Shown here in pieces: positions 54,801-59,363 of a stretch of DNA of 64,000 nt. The notes below the pieces were generated by a model. That model was not told the DNA's origin, did not search any database, and saw nothing but the letters and a program-made list of their open reading frames with translations. Origin of the DNA: Carposina sasakii (taxonomy: Eukaryota; Arthropoda; Insecta; Lepidoptera; Carposinidae); the NCBI GenBank assembly GCA_014607495.2, contig CP053171.1, positions 124,001 through 188,000 on the forward strand. The letters run 5' to 3'. Both the position numbers and the translations under genes were made by a program. Each line of letters opens with the position of its first letter. Position 1 is the stretch's first letter.

Positions 54801-55782
54801 CATTCTTTTTGAATTTTAGTTTACATTGTTGAAAGGTAGGTGTAGATTTCTTTTGCAAACTTATAAAAAAAGTCATTTTGCGAAGACCCAGGACATAGAG
54901 GTAGACATTTCACATGTTTTTCAGTAACCATTATAACCATGTCAGTAAAATAATCTTTAAAGATTGTTTAAGTTAAACATGGTCTAAATTTCACATATTC
55001 CATACATTTTCCTATCCACTGACATCTTAAACTAAGTTTTAAAATAGTTTAATTGACATGGCACTGTAATAACACCAAATAGAAAAGTGTAGATACTAGA
55101 TAATTTTATCAGGTATCATGAGGTGGATATACCCAGGGCCAGTTGTTTAAGATAACAATCATTAATATGTTCTTGTAAACAAATAGGTATGACTTGTTCA
55201 AGGCATGTACTGGATAGCTCTATTAATGTTCTGTATGACTGTTTTAAGTGTTTTTACTTGGTCATCATTAACTTATGAAAAATAAACAACTCAAGTTCAA
55301 TCAAGTCTCAATCTAATAAACCTATTGTGTGTACAGATAAGTAGGAGAAAACTAGAATACGAATACTGGACTAGGGTGTCGAAAGGCGAAAATACAGCTA
55401 ATAGCAACTGTTAAATAGTGTAACAGGGGCACACAAGTTATCATACAGTAAGGAAATGTAATTTATTCGTTTACTGACAAAAAACGCGGCAGCGAAAACT
55501 ATAAGGATTTTTTTCTTTAGATCAGAGTTTGTCCAAGAAACTTTACATAACCCCATCTAATTGGCGAATTTGTGGCGTAATAGGACAGCCGAGGAGCAGT
55601 GACAGATCCGAGAGAGGTTATGTCGCACTGGCTCTGGCGGCCGCCAGCTGCAGCGCGGTGCTTACCTTCACGGAGTCCAGCGGGTACATGATGCAGTGCT
55701 CCATGACGCCGGCTATGGCTCCGGCGGTCATATGGGTGGCCGCGCTGTGGGTCGGCAGGGATTCATAGTCCTCAAAGTTCAT
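12614..55782 (-). CDS. mfrn: Mitoferrin, mitochondrial iron carrier (SLC25 family), complete, eight exons
   Basis: Exons in order of translation: 55782-55666, 45335-45250, 36299-36169, 34709-34653, 17874-17735, 17317-17159, 16605-16435, 12697-12614. All phases join to give 945 nt, 314 residues. Carrier signatures stand at PLDSVK (34-39), PAEVVK (128-133) and PLDVCK (219-224), about 90 residues apart, as expected for three two-helix repeats in the inner mitochondrial membrane. [14 protein letters not shown] and [12 protein letters not shown] are typical of mitoferrin/Mrs3-Mrs4. His29, His84 (GPAHA) and His202 (SPLTHALAG) match the three histidines reported as important for iron transport in yeast Mrs3. 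The protein would import Fe(II) for haem and Fe-S synthesis. The C-terminal tail exon is the least certain part. Introns total about 42 kb, mostly transposons. Confidence -1.
12853..13125 (+). repeat. Inverted-repeat partner (left)
   Basis: Begins GATTCCGGCAGTCACA and ends near AAAGCTATTCTGACC. The same end blocks occur in reverse at 15835-16014. The interiors are only weakly similar. Confidence -1.
13302..14655 (-). pseudogene. RTE-type LINE ORF2 remnant, 5'-truncated and frameshifted
   Basis: Reading leftward: [52 protein letters not shown], then after frameshifts [10 protein letters not shown] (catalytic FADD box, near 14085-14062), [14 protein letters not shown] and the long C-terminal part to 13309 ([35 protein letters not shown]). 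The last is typical of RTE elements. The endonuclease and the first RT blocks are missing. The 3' end reaches a short TGATGATCATGG-like tail. At least three frame breaks, so not functional. Confidence -1.
14850..15395 (+). mobile_element. Possible LINE 3' UTR ending in an (AAT)n tail
   Basis: GC-rich non-coding stretch abruptly bounded, ending AAACAGAGATACAATAATAATAATAAAAAG. It looks like the 3' region of a non-LTR element. No reverse transcriptase part is left, so the assignment is tentative. Confidence -1.
15835..16014 (-). repeat. Inverted-repeat partner (right)
   Basis: Reads, in reverse, GATTCCGGCAGTCACAA through AAAGCTATTCTGGTGGTCAG, matching the two ends of 12853-13125. Could be a second, oppositely oriented copy or the far end of a larger element. 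Confidence -1.
16040..16135 (+). repeat. Dispersed repeat, pair with 35455-35570
   Basis: Shared blocks CAGTAGGGTGAGC / CGACTCGCAA / TGACGATAGCGTTA appear in the same order, inverted, at 35455-35570. Family not named. Confidence -1.
16435..16605 (-). CDS. mfrn: mitoferrin exon 7 (last carrier helix)
   Basis: 57 codons, phase 0 at both ends; acceptor CGTGCGCAG, donor CGG|GTGAGT. Contains [20 protein letters not shown] then [14 protein letters not shown], the usual end of the third carrier repeat (helix 6). Confidence -1.
17159..17317 (-). CDS. mfrn: mitoferrin exon 6 (third carrier signature)
   Basis: 53 codons, phase 0 at both ends; acceptor GTTCGCAG, donor CAG|GTGAGT. Encodes [16 protein letters not shown], the Ala/Gly-rich helix 5 with [13 protein letters not shown], and the signature [12 protein letters not shown]. 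Confidence -1.
17735..17874 (-). CDS. mfrn: mitoferrin exon 5
   Basis: Acceptor TGCATGTTCCAG, donor CAG|GTAAAC. Two bases complete Val131, then 46 codons: [40 protein letters not shown]. The latter is the matrix helix and helix 4 start of carrier repeat 2. Confidence -1.
18079..18281 (-). repeat. Family A copy
   Basis: Near full-length in reverse: TGCTGATGCAGGGCTTCACT to CAGTTCTGGCCACCCC. A small piece of a second copy follows it to about 18325. Confidence -1.
20435..20535 (+). repeat. Dispersed repeat, pair with 29985-30085
   Basis: Shares TTCATAGAATAACTC, the TAATTTC/TGATTTC block and ACTAGCGCC in the same order with 29985-30085. Family not named. Confidence -1.
21348..21607 (+). mobile_element. 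RTE-tailed short element (family B), near complete
   Basis: About 260 bp running from CCGCGTGGTGCCGGCAGAGT through TCGTACGAGGCGATTAAGGG to GGAGGCCTTCGTCCAGCAGT and a (GAT)n tail. The 3' part is the RTE LINE 3' end; the 5' part lacks RT sequence. It therefore looks like a non-autonomous passenger of an RTE element. A second near-complete copy lies at 44819-45071. Confidence -1.
21806..22233. mobile_element. TTAA-flanked non-autonomous element
   Basis: TTAA at 21802-21805 and 22234-22237 flanks inverted ends CCGACTTCAAA / TTTGAAGTCGG. An inner inverted pair, GGAGTCGGTGCCAGCC and GGCTGGCACCGACTCC, lies at about 21969 and 22152. TTAA target choice suggests piggyBac-like mobilisation, but no transposase is present. 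Confidence -1.
22331..22555 (+). repeat. Family A copy, near full-length
   Basis: Runs from CATACCTACATATACAAGGC to TGTATTCTAGTGAAATCCCG with every block in order. A good reference copy for the family. Confidence -1.
22974..23030 (+). repeat. Family A fragment
   Basis: Only the (CATA)-like and GGCTGTGTTCC...AGCTAGAACTG blocks, directly followed by an RTE tail. Confidence -1.
23048..23128 (+). mobile_element. Family B (RTE tail) fragment
   Basis: Contains TGGCAGTAGCC, GGAGGCCACGTCCAGCAGTG and GACTGCAATAGACTGATG, the 3' end of family B. Confidence -1.
23460..25075. mobile_element. 1.6-kb non-autonomous DNA element with six TTTCGGGYGTTAC repeats
   Basis: Inverted ends GGGTCATTCCAT (23460-23471) and ATGGAATGACCC (25064-25075). 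Six direct copies of TTTCGGG(T/C)GTTAC lie inside at 23474, 23643, 23833, 23856, 24535 and 24703, all on the + strand. No long ORF. Regularly placed subterminal motifs of this kind usually bind the transposase. The superfamily is not clear; the target duplication may be AT. Confidence -1.
25094..25308 (+). repeat. Family A copy with internal change
   Basis: Lacks the CACGGCTGTGTTCC start. Contains CACGTTTAGGACTGATGTAA and ends ATGTTCTAGTGAAGCCCCGC. It sits next to the right end of the 1.6-kb element. Confidence -1.
25851..25965 (-). repeat. Family A fragment
   Basis: The GATGCGGGGCTTCA to GTCGTCACTGAT half, reversed. Confidence -1.
26251..26345 (+). mobile_element. tRNA-derived SINE
   Basis: tRNA-like head with acceptor-like ACCCGGT...CGGGT, A box GGCTTAGTGGTTATAGCGGC and B box GGTTCGATTCCCA, then the body GAATTTTTTCCATTT and a short A/T tail. 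Same family as the reversed copies at 43825 and 54525. Not called a functional tRNA, since head, spacing and tail recur as a repeat. Confidence -1.
26361..26446 (-). repeat. Family A fragment
   Basis: The GGCTGTAAGATCTCC to TATGTATGTAT end, reversed, directly after the SINE tail. Confidence -1.
27050..27178 (+). mobile_element. Possible LINE 3' tail
   Basis: Ends in TAAATAAAATAAATAAATAA after a non-coding stretch. A retroelement 3' end is the simplest reading. Confidence -1.
27219..27346 (-). repeat. Family A fragment
   Basis: GTGCTGATGTGGGACTTCAC to AACTTGTCACTGATCC, the left half in reverse. Confidence -1.
27805..27885 (+). mobile_element. Helitron-like 5' fragment
   Basis: ATCCTACTATTATTATAAAT, GTGAAATTTTGTGA and GGTTTGTTATTCTTTCAGGC match the 5' part of a Helitron family I know as common in Lepidoptera. 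A matching 3' piece (CGCGGACAAAATCGTGGGTG) lies at 28465-28495. Confidence -1.
28350..28386 (+). repeat. Family A fragment
   Basis: AGTGACAAGTTGCTAGCTCA block only. Confidence -1.
28465..28495 (+). mobile_element. Helitron-like 3' fragment
   Basis: CGCGGACAAAATCGTGGGTG corresponds to the GCGGACGAAGTCGCGGG end of the copy at 56841-57088. It may belong to the same insertion as 27805-27885, split by later events. Confidence -1.
29016..29270. mobile_element. Fold-back MITE, 255 bp, TA target
   Basis: TA flanks at 29014-29015 and 29271-29272. Each end carries an arm of about 85 bp, and the arms differ at only a few positions (first bases CAGGGTGTAACAAAAAGGGT and its partner CAGAGTGTAACAAAAAGGGT). 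The spacer is about 85 bp. The transcript would form a long, nearly perfect hairpin. Confidence -1.
29985..30085 (+). repeat. Dispersed repeat, pair with 20435-20535
   Basis: Same ordered blocks as 20435-20535, with about 70-80% identity by eye. Confidence -1.
30203..30350 (-). mobile_element. Family B fragment
   Basis: GGTGACCGCAGTGTGATTTT to GTGGGGTGGTGCTATTCTAC matches the middle and 5' part of the copies at 21348 and 44819. Confidence -1.
30729..30906 (+). repeat. Family A copy with internal deletion
   Basis: Starts ACGGCTGTGTTCCAGGG, lacks the CACGTTTAGC block, and ends TTCTAGTGCAGCCCCGCATC. Confidence -1.
31767..32028. repeat. Two facing family A fragments
   Basis: A + strand piece (31767-31820, (ATAC)n then GGCTGTGTTCCC) is followed about 100 bp later by a - strand piece (31919-32028, GATTACATCAGCTGCATCTC onward). 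They are separate fragments facing each other. Confidence -1.
32240..32497. mobile_element. Fold-back MITE, about 258 bp
   Basis: Arms of about 105 bp start TAGAGGAATAAGATG and pair with the reversed copy ending CATCTTATTCCTCTA. Shared inner blocks include CACCATTAGACTTTTCGGT and CACAATTCCAGTCCTTGA. The loop is about 50 bp and AT-rich. Confidence -1.
33413..33720 (-). mobile_element. Possible LINE 3' end, reversed
   Basis: Begins with a (TATT)n run that would be an A-rich tail on the - strand, followed by AT-rich non-coding sequence. No ORF left. Confidence -1.
33779..33808. repeat. (TG)n microsatellite
   Basis: About 15 uninterrupted TG units. Confidence -1.
34653..34709 (-). CDS. mfrn: mitoferrin exon 4 (second carrier signature)
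   Basis: 57 nt: CT completes Ala112, then [18 protein letters not shown], leaving G for Val131. Acceptor GTGTCCGCAG, donor AAG|GTGAGT. Completes helix 3 and the signature PAEVVK across the junction. Confidence -1.
34808..35005 (+). repeat. Family A copy, near full-length
   Basis: ATACATACTCGTACGGCTGT to CGCAGCTGATGTATCCC, with small internal losses. Lies 98 bp beyond exon 4, on the intron 3 side. Confidence -1.
35455..35570 (-). repeat. Dispersed repeat, pair with 16040-16135
   Basis: Reverse-strand match to the CGATAGCGTTA, CGACTCGCAA and CAGTAGGGT blocks of 16040-16135. Confidence -1.
35632..36160. mobile_element. PIF/Harbinger-like MITE, 529 bp
   Basis: Inverted ends GGCTGCGTTTC / GAAACGCAGCC with a TAA on each side (35629-35631 and 36161-36163). 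That is the three-base TWA target typical of PIF/Harbinger. The interior is rich in GCGGAGCGG-type runs and contains a direct repeat of ACATGACGTATGCTCTTTCT at 35701 and 36022. The right end lies nine bases from mitoferrin exon 3. Confidence -1.
36169..36299 (-). CDS. mfrn: mitoferrin exon 3
   Basis: 131 nt: one base completes Arg68, then 43 codons from [20 protein letters not shown] to HRHDHITH, one base left. Acceptor AATTTCCACAG, donor ACG|GTACGT. Contains [13 protein letters not shown] (helix 2, with His84) and a His-rich matrix or intermembrane loop. Confidence -1.
37394..38005. mobile_element. Mariner-type MITE, 612 bp
   Basis: 33-bp inverted ends (37394-37426 and 37973-38005) containing AGTGTGTCC and ATAGAGTTAGCGATATTTTA, flanked by TA on both sides. 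Both inner borders carry a GGGCAGTTAGACC-type block. A related single end lies at 56426-56495. Confidence -1.
38295..38493. mobile_element. Short TA-flanked MITE, 199 bp
   Basis: TA on each side. Ends CAGGATGTTTTTTC and AAAAATCAACCTG. Reverse of the 6448-6976 family, with the middle absent here. Confidence -1.
38509..38675 (+). repeat. Family A copy
   Basis: Shortened copy: CACGTTTAGCACAGCGTGGA, then CATGCACGGAAGGAGATGCA and TTCTAGTGAAGCC. Confidence -1.
38860..39180. repeat. GC-rich repeat-containing stretch
   Basis: Two copies of ACGCCGCCGCCGCCGATTT (about 38872 and 39126) and two of ACTTTTGAAGGTCC (about 38947 and 39030). Probably a mobile element end region, not an exon, since frames are broken and no splice sites fit. 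Confidence -1.
39579..39660 (-). repeat. Family A fragment
   Basis: CTCCGTCCGTGCATGTCGTA to GCGACTTGTCACTGAC, reversed. Confidence -1.
40003..40167 (-). mobile_element. Helitron-like element, short
   Basis: Left edge ACTAGCGGCCGACTTCGTCT and right edge TATAATATTAGTAAGAT are the two Helitron ends of this family, reversed. The middle keeps AAGTTTCATCAAGATC. No helicase, so non-autonomous. Confidence -1.
40730..40925 (+). repeat. Family A copy, near full-length
   Basis: CTGTGTTCCCGATATGAGGT to TGTATTCTAGTGAAGGCCCG, followed by AATTAGCACAG. Confidence -1.
41030..41402 (+). mobile_element. Possible LINE 3' end
   Basis: Ends TTAATAAATAAAAAATAAAT. The body has a GC-rich patch (GTTGTGCCTCCCGAAAG, TCGCGAGATGGACTGTTGGG) and no long ORF. 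Tentative. Confidence -1.
42532..42562 (+). mobile_element. RTE tail scrap
   Basis: TGGGGGAGGCCTATGTTCAG then CAGTGGAC, the last bases of the RTE 3' end. Confidence -1.
43825..43912 (-). mobile_element. tRNA-derived SINE, reversed
   Basis: ATTAATAAAGAAATGGAAAA, CCCGGGTGGGAATCGAACCC and CGACCTCTGCATTCCGC are the reverse of the copy at 26251. The 5' head is lost. Confidence -1.
44819..45071 (-). mobile_element. Family B element, near complete
   Basis: Starts AGCCTATTGCAGTCCACTGC and ends TCTGCCGGCACCACGCGGCC. Same order of blocks as 21348-21607 in reverse, with good similarity over the whole length. Confidence -1.
45250..45335 (-). CDS. mfrn: mitoferrin exon 2
   Basis: 86 nt, 28 codons plus two bases: [28 protein letters not shown]. 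Acceptor GTTGGTTGCAG, donor CAG|GTAAGG. Continues the first carrier signature of exon 1 into the matrix loop of repeat 1. Confidence -1.
45362..45538 (+). repeat. Family A copy
   Basis: CACAGCTGTGTACTACAAAT to CCTGTGAAGCCCTGCATCAG. Starts about 27 bp from the exon 2 acceptor, so it overlaps the likely branch-point region. Confidence -1.
45938..45973 (+). promoter_or_regulatory. Core promoter of the OBP gene (TATA and initiator)
   Basis: TATAAA at 45938-45943 and an arthropod initiator TCAGT at 45969-45973, spaced about 33 bp. If transcription starts at the initiator A (45971), the 5' leader is only three bases, since ATG is at 45974. Confidence -1.
45974..46384 (+). CDS. Odorant-binding protein (PBP/GOBP family), single exon
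   Basis: 136 residues. Residues 1-18 ([18 protein letters not shown]) are a signal peptide. The mature part has the six cysteines of classic insect OBPs at 37, 65, 69, 106, 115 and 124, with spacings 27-3-36-8-8. The helical body includes [19 protein letters not shown] and [17 protein letters not shown], and the C-terminus is [13 protein letters not shown]. OBPs are secreted, six-helix, three-disulphide carriers of small hydrophobic ligands, found in sensillum lymph and other tissues. The gene is uninterrupted, very GC-rich, and lies on the opposite strand inside mitoferrin intron 1. Insect OBP genes usually have introns, so a retroposed origin is possible. Which OBP subgroup is not clear to me. 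Confidence -1.
   Translation: MATRLALVMCALAALARAKTEMDPEMAELAAMLRENCGDETGVDLALLDQVNAGAKLMDDAKLKCYMKCVMETAGMFGEGAVDVEAVVAMLPEDFRSRNEAMLRACGSRPGADDCDVAWQTQRCWQDGNPEDYFII
46413..46418 (+). terminator. Poly(A) signal AATAAA of the OBP gene
   Basis: AATAAA stands 28 bases after the stop codon, giving a very short 3' UTR. Confidence -1.
47659..47858. repeat. Rearranged family A copy
   Basis: A + strand start (GTGTTCCTGAAAGGGGGTAG), a reversed middle (GGATCTCCTTTGTGAACCTG, CAGTTCTGGCTAACCC), then a + strand end (GCATGCATGGAAGGAGATGC). Looks like two copies broken into each other. Confidence -1.
48539..49740 (-). pseudogene. pogo/Tigger-like transposase remnant, DDE domain missing
   Basis: Reading leftward: a basic start ([20 protein letters not shown]), a psq-type helix-turn-helix ([11 protein letters not shown], after a frame break), [19 protein letters not shown] then an in-frame stop, and a CENP-B-type DNA-binding half ([40 protein letters not shown]). 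The catalytic DDE region expected next is absent. A tail piece (48539-48808) has [20 protein letters not shown] followed by a Lys/Glu-rich coiled coil. It could still bind DNA if repaired, but not transpose. Confidence -1.
49963..50523 (+). pseudogene. RTE LINE ORF1-like protein, 5'-truncated
   Basis: From the first Met, 186 residues: coiled coil ([32 protein letters not shown]), then [20 protein letters not shown] and [20 protein letters not shown] (RRM/transposase_22-like fold as in L1 ORF1), and a Lys-rich tail ending VNNNTKN. The frame is open upstream to 49918 without a Met, so the natural start is probably lost with the 5' truncation. It would bind the element RNA. Confidence -1.
50610..53155 (+). 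pseudogene. RTE LINE ORF2 (endonuclease-reverse transcriptase), several frameshifts
   Basis: APE-type endonuclease first: [20 protein letters not shown] and [10 protein letters not shown]; break at about 50850; then [62 protein letters not shown]. Reverse transcriptase follows: [74 protein letters not shown] break at about 52590 moves the frame to [12 protein letters not shown] (FADD catalytic box, about 52690-52725), and a further break leads to [11 protein letters not shown] and [15 protein letters not shown]. All key motifs remain, but with three to four indels the copy is dead or the assembly has indel errors. Confidence -1.
54525..54612 (-). mobile_element. tRNA-derived SINE, reversed
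   Basis: TTAATAAAGAAATGGAAAAA, AGGTGGGAATCGAACCCACG, then CGACCTCTGCATTCCGCGTG and TCAGATTCTGCTAAC. Same family as 26251 and 43825. Confidence -1.
55666..55782 (-). CDS. mfrn: mitoferrin exon 1 (start)
   Basis: 39 codons from ATG at 55782: [39 protein letters not shown], then donor AAG|GTAAGC. This start gives the N-terminus seen in insect mitoferrins (short acidic DDYESLP-like head before helix 1). An in-frame ATG at 55824 would add 14 residues ([14 protein letters not shown]). A TCAGT initiator on the - strand at 55801-55797 lies between the two ATGs and, if used, excludes the longer form. Confidence -1.
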
Positions 55783-56425
55783 AATACTCACTAAATACTG
55801 ACACTTAGCACTAAATAAACACAATTTTAACCAAATATAGGGTGTTACGTTTGTTTCACCGAATTAACAATATCATTTTCACTACACTATTTTCGTCTCA
55901 AGTCATTCGAAATTAGAACAATCAAATTTTATTCCTTAAATACGACATACGACTTGCAGCACGCGCGACACTTCGCAAGAAACAACTCGTTCATTCGTTC
56001 TTTCCATATCATTCCGTTCAGTTCGGTAGACAGTGTTGACACTTAAAAAAACAATTCCCCAAAGAGTTTTAAATTTGGTTAAATAAAATTAGAGTGAATA
56101 GGCACTTTCTAGGCAAACATGTACCACCCTAGGTCAAATGTTTGCCTAGCTAATTGTAAAAAAAAATCGTATATATATTGAAATACATTATATTTATATC
56201 AATAATTGTAATTATTATAAAGGGCCCATTTGTCAGAAATTACGTTTTTAGATTAAGTTGTTATTAAAGAAATCGTAATAATTAAAATCGAAAAAAAAAA
56301 TACAGAATCGCATTCTGAAAAACTAAATCAACCTGATTTCAAACAAAACTTTTAAATAAATAAATTACTATGTGTTTTAACAAATTTAACAAATACCATG
56401 GTTTAGGTAGGTACCTTTATATAGA

Positions 56426-56495
56426 CTTAGCGATATTTTAAGGGCGCGTTGTACACTTCATTTTATCGGTAAAAACACCCCCATGTGGGGTTCTT
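56426..56495 (+). mobile_element. Solo end of the 37394-38005 MITE family
   Basis: CTTAGCGATATTTTAAGGGC, TTGTACACTTCATTTTATCG and ATGTGGGG match the ends of the 612-bp MITE. Its outermost bases are lost. Confidence -1.
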
Positions 56496-56840
56496 AATTA
56501 ATAATTCATGACTCATAGAAGTAAGATTATCAATATCAGATAGTTATTGAAATGAGGTGAATGGTATAGCGTACAATAGAAAATAAAAAAAGAGTATTTT
56601 CCATTTCCAAGAAAATGTAAAGTAAAATCTTAAAAACTCCCTGAAATTTGCGTCAGTCACTAATATGCCACCCCACTGTTTATTTCATTCAGTTGTGAAC
56701 ATGTTGTGAATGGTTCCGGGAGTCATTCGTTCCTATTTTATTTTTAAGGCAATGACAGTATCCTTGTATACTTACAAAACATTACAAATTACCTACATTA
56801 TATATATGGTATACTTACAAAACAAATTGCATCATATCCT

Positions 56841-57088
56841 ATCCTACTAATATTGTAAACGCGAAAGTTACCTATAGTTTGTAAGTATGGGTGGATGTTT
56901 GTTACTCTTTCACGTAAAAACGGCTGGAGCGATTTTAATAAAATTTGGTATGAAGTTAGCTAGCTGACACTGGATTAACACATAGGCTACTTTTTATTCC
57001 GGGAAAATATTTTTATTCCGGATAATTTCCACTTTTTTTTCTTTTTTTTTCCTGCAGTCCACGCGGACGAAGTCGCGGGCGTCCTCTA
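56841..57088 (+). mobile_element. Helitron-like non-autonomous element
   Basis: Starts ATCCTACTAATATTGTAAAC, has GGATGTTTGTTACTCTTTCA, AAATTTGGTATGAAG and GGCTACTTTTTATTCCGGGA, and ends CGCGGACGAAGTCGCGGGCG. Typical of a Helitron family common in Lepidoptera. The terminal CTAGT hairpin end is not clear. Confidence -1.
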
Positions 57089-57630
57089 TTTAAAGAATAA
57101 ATAGAAATATCCGGAGAGCTGCGCGAAAAAAAAAATCATAAATATATGCTAGTTAGCCCTCCGAGGTCATCTTCCTTTAAGGCTGGACAGTAGAATGATG
57201 AGTCAGCACGCTAAGGGCAATAATCATGAGTTATAAGATATCAGATCCGAAACACGAAACGTGAGATTCTAACCAGTCCTGGCGATTTCGAGTCAATTTG
57301 CAGGGTCACTCTACATCCCAACCCCACTCCTGCCCGTTAATTATTGTAATAAATTGTTGTAATTATTGTAATAGTATATTTTATACTAACTCCTTATATT
57401 TTATTTATTTATTTAAAGAAGATACACGTAGATCTCAACTATACCCTCAAAATTACCTCCTAATGAAATAACGTCCTTATTTGCTTAGGTCTTATTCTTA
57501 TTCTTATTCTTTATTGTACACAATATAAAAAAACAATTACATACAGACAGAAATTAGTAAGAAAATGTACAAAGGCAATGCTTATCTCTGAAATAGGTAT
57601 ATTTCTTTGACGCACACGCATCTGGGTAAG

Positions 57631-58130
57631 NNNNNNNNNNNNNNNNNNNNNNNNNNNNNNNNNNNNNNNNNNNNNNNNNNNNNNNNNNNNNNNNNNNNNN
57701 NNNNNNNNNNNNNNNNNNNNNNNNNNNNNNNNNNNNNNNNNNNNNNNNNNNNNNNNNNNNNNNNNNNNNNNNNNNNNNNNNNNNNNNNNNNNNNNNNNNN
57801 NNNNNNNNNNNNNNNNNNNNNNNNNNNNNNNNNNNNNNNNNNNNNNNNNNNNNNNNNNNNNNNNNNNNNNNNNNNNNNNNNNNNNNNNNNNNNNNNNNNN
57901 NNNNNNNNNNNNNNNNNNNNNNNNNNNNNNNNNNNNNNNNNNNNNNNNNNNNNNNNNNNNNNNNNNNNNNNNNNNNNNNNNNNNNNNNNNNNNNNNNNNN
58001 NNNNNNNNNNNNNNNNNNNNNNNNNNNNNNNNNNNNNNNNNNNNNNNNNNNNNNNNNNNNNNNNNNNNNNNNNNNNNNNNNNNNNNNNNNNNNNNNNNNN
58101 NNNNNNNNNNNNNNNNNNNNNNNNNNNNNN
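57631..58130. other. Assembly gap (500 N)
   Basis: Exactly 500 unknown bases, a placeholder length. It directly abuts the 87-bp array, so array copies may be missing. Confidence -1.
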
Positions 58131-59220
58131 GGGTGGCTCCGATATACACACTCATGAAGAAAGTGGGCCACTCGTTGATGTACTTGCAGGGGAAGGATCC
58201 TTCGACAGCGGATGCAGGACAGTTACACTCACCGACCGGCAGACAGAAAGTGACCGGCCTCAGAGATGTACTTGCAGAGAAGGGATCCCTTCTGCAGCGG
58301 ATGCAGACAGTTACACTCACCGGCTGGCAAACAGAAGGTGGCCACCACGTTGATGTACTTGCAGGGGAAGGATCCCTTCTGCAGCGGATGCAGACAGTTA
58401 CACTCACCGGCCGGCAGACAGAAGATGGCCACCTCGTTGATGTACTTGCAGGGGAAGGATCCCTTCTGCAGCGGATGCAGACAGTTACACTCACGGCCGG
58501 CAGACAGAAGGTGGCCACCTCGTTGATGTACTTGCAGGGGAAGGATCCCTTCTGCAGCGGATGCAGACAGTTACACTCACCGGCCGGCAGACAGAAGATG
58601 GCCACCTCGTTGATGTACTTGCAGGGGAAGGATCCCTTCTGCAGCGGATGCAGACAGTTACACTCACCGGCCGGCAGACAGAAGGTGGCCACTCGTTGAT
58701 GTACTTGCAGGGGAAGGATCCCCTCGGCAGTGGATGCAGACAGTTACACTCACCGGCCGGCAGACAGAAGGTGGCCACCTCGTTGATGTACTTGCAGGGG
58801 AAGGATCCCCTCGGCAGTGGATGCAGACAGTTACACTCACCGGCCGGCAGACAGAAGGTGGCCACCTCGTTGATGTACTTGCAGGGGAAGGATCCCCTCG
58901 GCAGTGGATGCAGACAGTTACACTCACCGGCCGGCAGACAGAAGGTGGCCACCTCGTTGATGTACTTGCAGGGGAAGGATCCCTTCTGCAGCGGATGCAG
59001 ACAGTTACACTCACCGGCCGGCAGACAGAAGATGGCCACCTCGTTGATGTACTTGCAGGGGAAGGATCCCTTCTGCAGCGGATGCAGACAGTTACACTCA
59101 CCGGCCGGCAGACAGAAGGTGGCCACCTCGTTGATGTACTTGCAGGGGAAGGATCCCCTCGGCAGTGGATGCAGACAGTTACACTCACCGGCCGGCAGAC
59201 AGAAGGTGGCCACCTCGTTG
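58131..59220. repeat. 87-bp tandem array, left block, about 12.5 units
   Basis: Unit of 87 bp (for example GTGGCCACCTCGTTGATGTA at its start). Two unit types differ in one short block (CTTCTGCAGCGG versus CCTCGGCAGTGG). Units next to the gap are more diverged, and two single-base deletions occur (about 58497 and 58691). On the - strand the unit reads 29 codons, YINEVATFCLPAGECNCLHP then LPRGSFPCK or LQKGSFPCK. See findings for the exon-like character. Confidence -1.
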
Positions 59221-59363
59221 ATAATAATAATAATAATAATAATAATCTTTATTTCAGGTACAACCCATATCATTAAAATCGTAAAATAAAATAAAATTGC
59301 AAAATAAAATAAAATATTAAAATAGTCAGTTAAAATAAACTTCAAAAGTGAAGCCGTCCTAAA

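Larger units (their letters stand above)
45336..55665 (-). other. mitoferrin intron 1, 10.3 kb
   Basis: Holds the antisense OBP gene, family A copies, the three-level transposon nest and a SINE fragment. The stretches 46420-47650 and 54620-55600 are AT-rich with nothing I recognise. Confidence -1.
55783..57630. other. Upstream flank of mitoferrin
   Basis: Includes the presumed mitoferrin promoter just right of 55801, a mariner-MITE end at 56426-56495 and a Helitron piece. Otherwise AT-rich without genes I can support. Confidence -1.

Noticed and set aside
57511..58692. Long frames running through the N gap
   Set aside because: The middle is made of unknown bases, so the frames have no meaning.
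58133..59289. + strand frames of the 87-bp array (MQTVTLTGRQTE...)
   Set aside because: Any repeat whose unit is a multiple of three and lacks stops is open. Codon use and splice-like sites favour the - strand, if either is coding.
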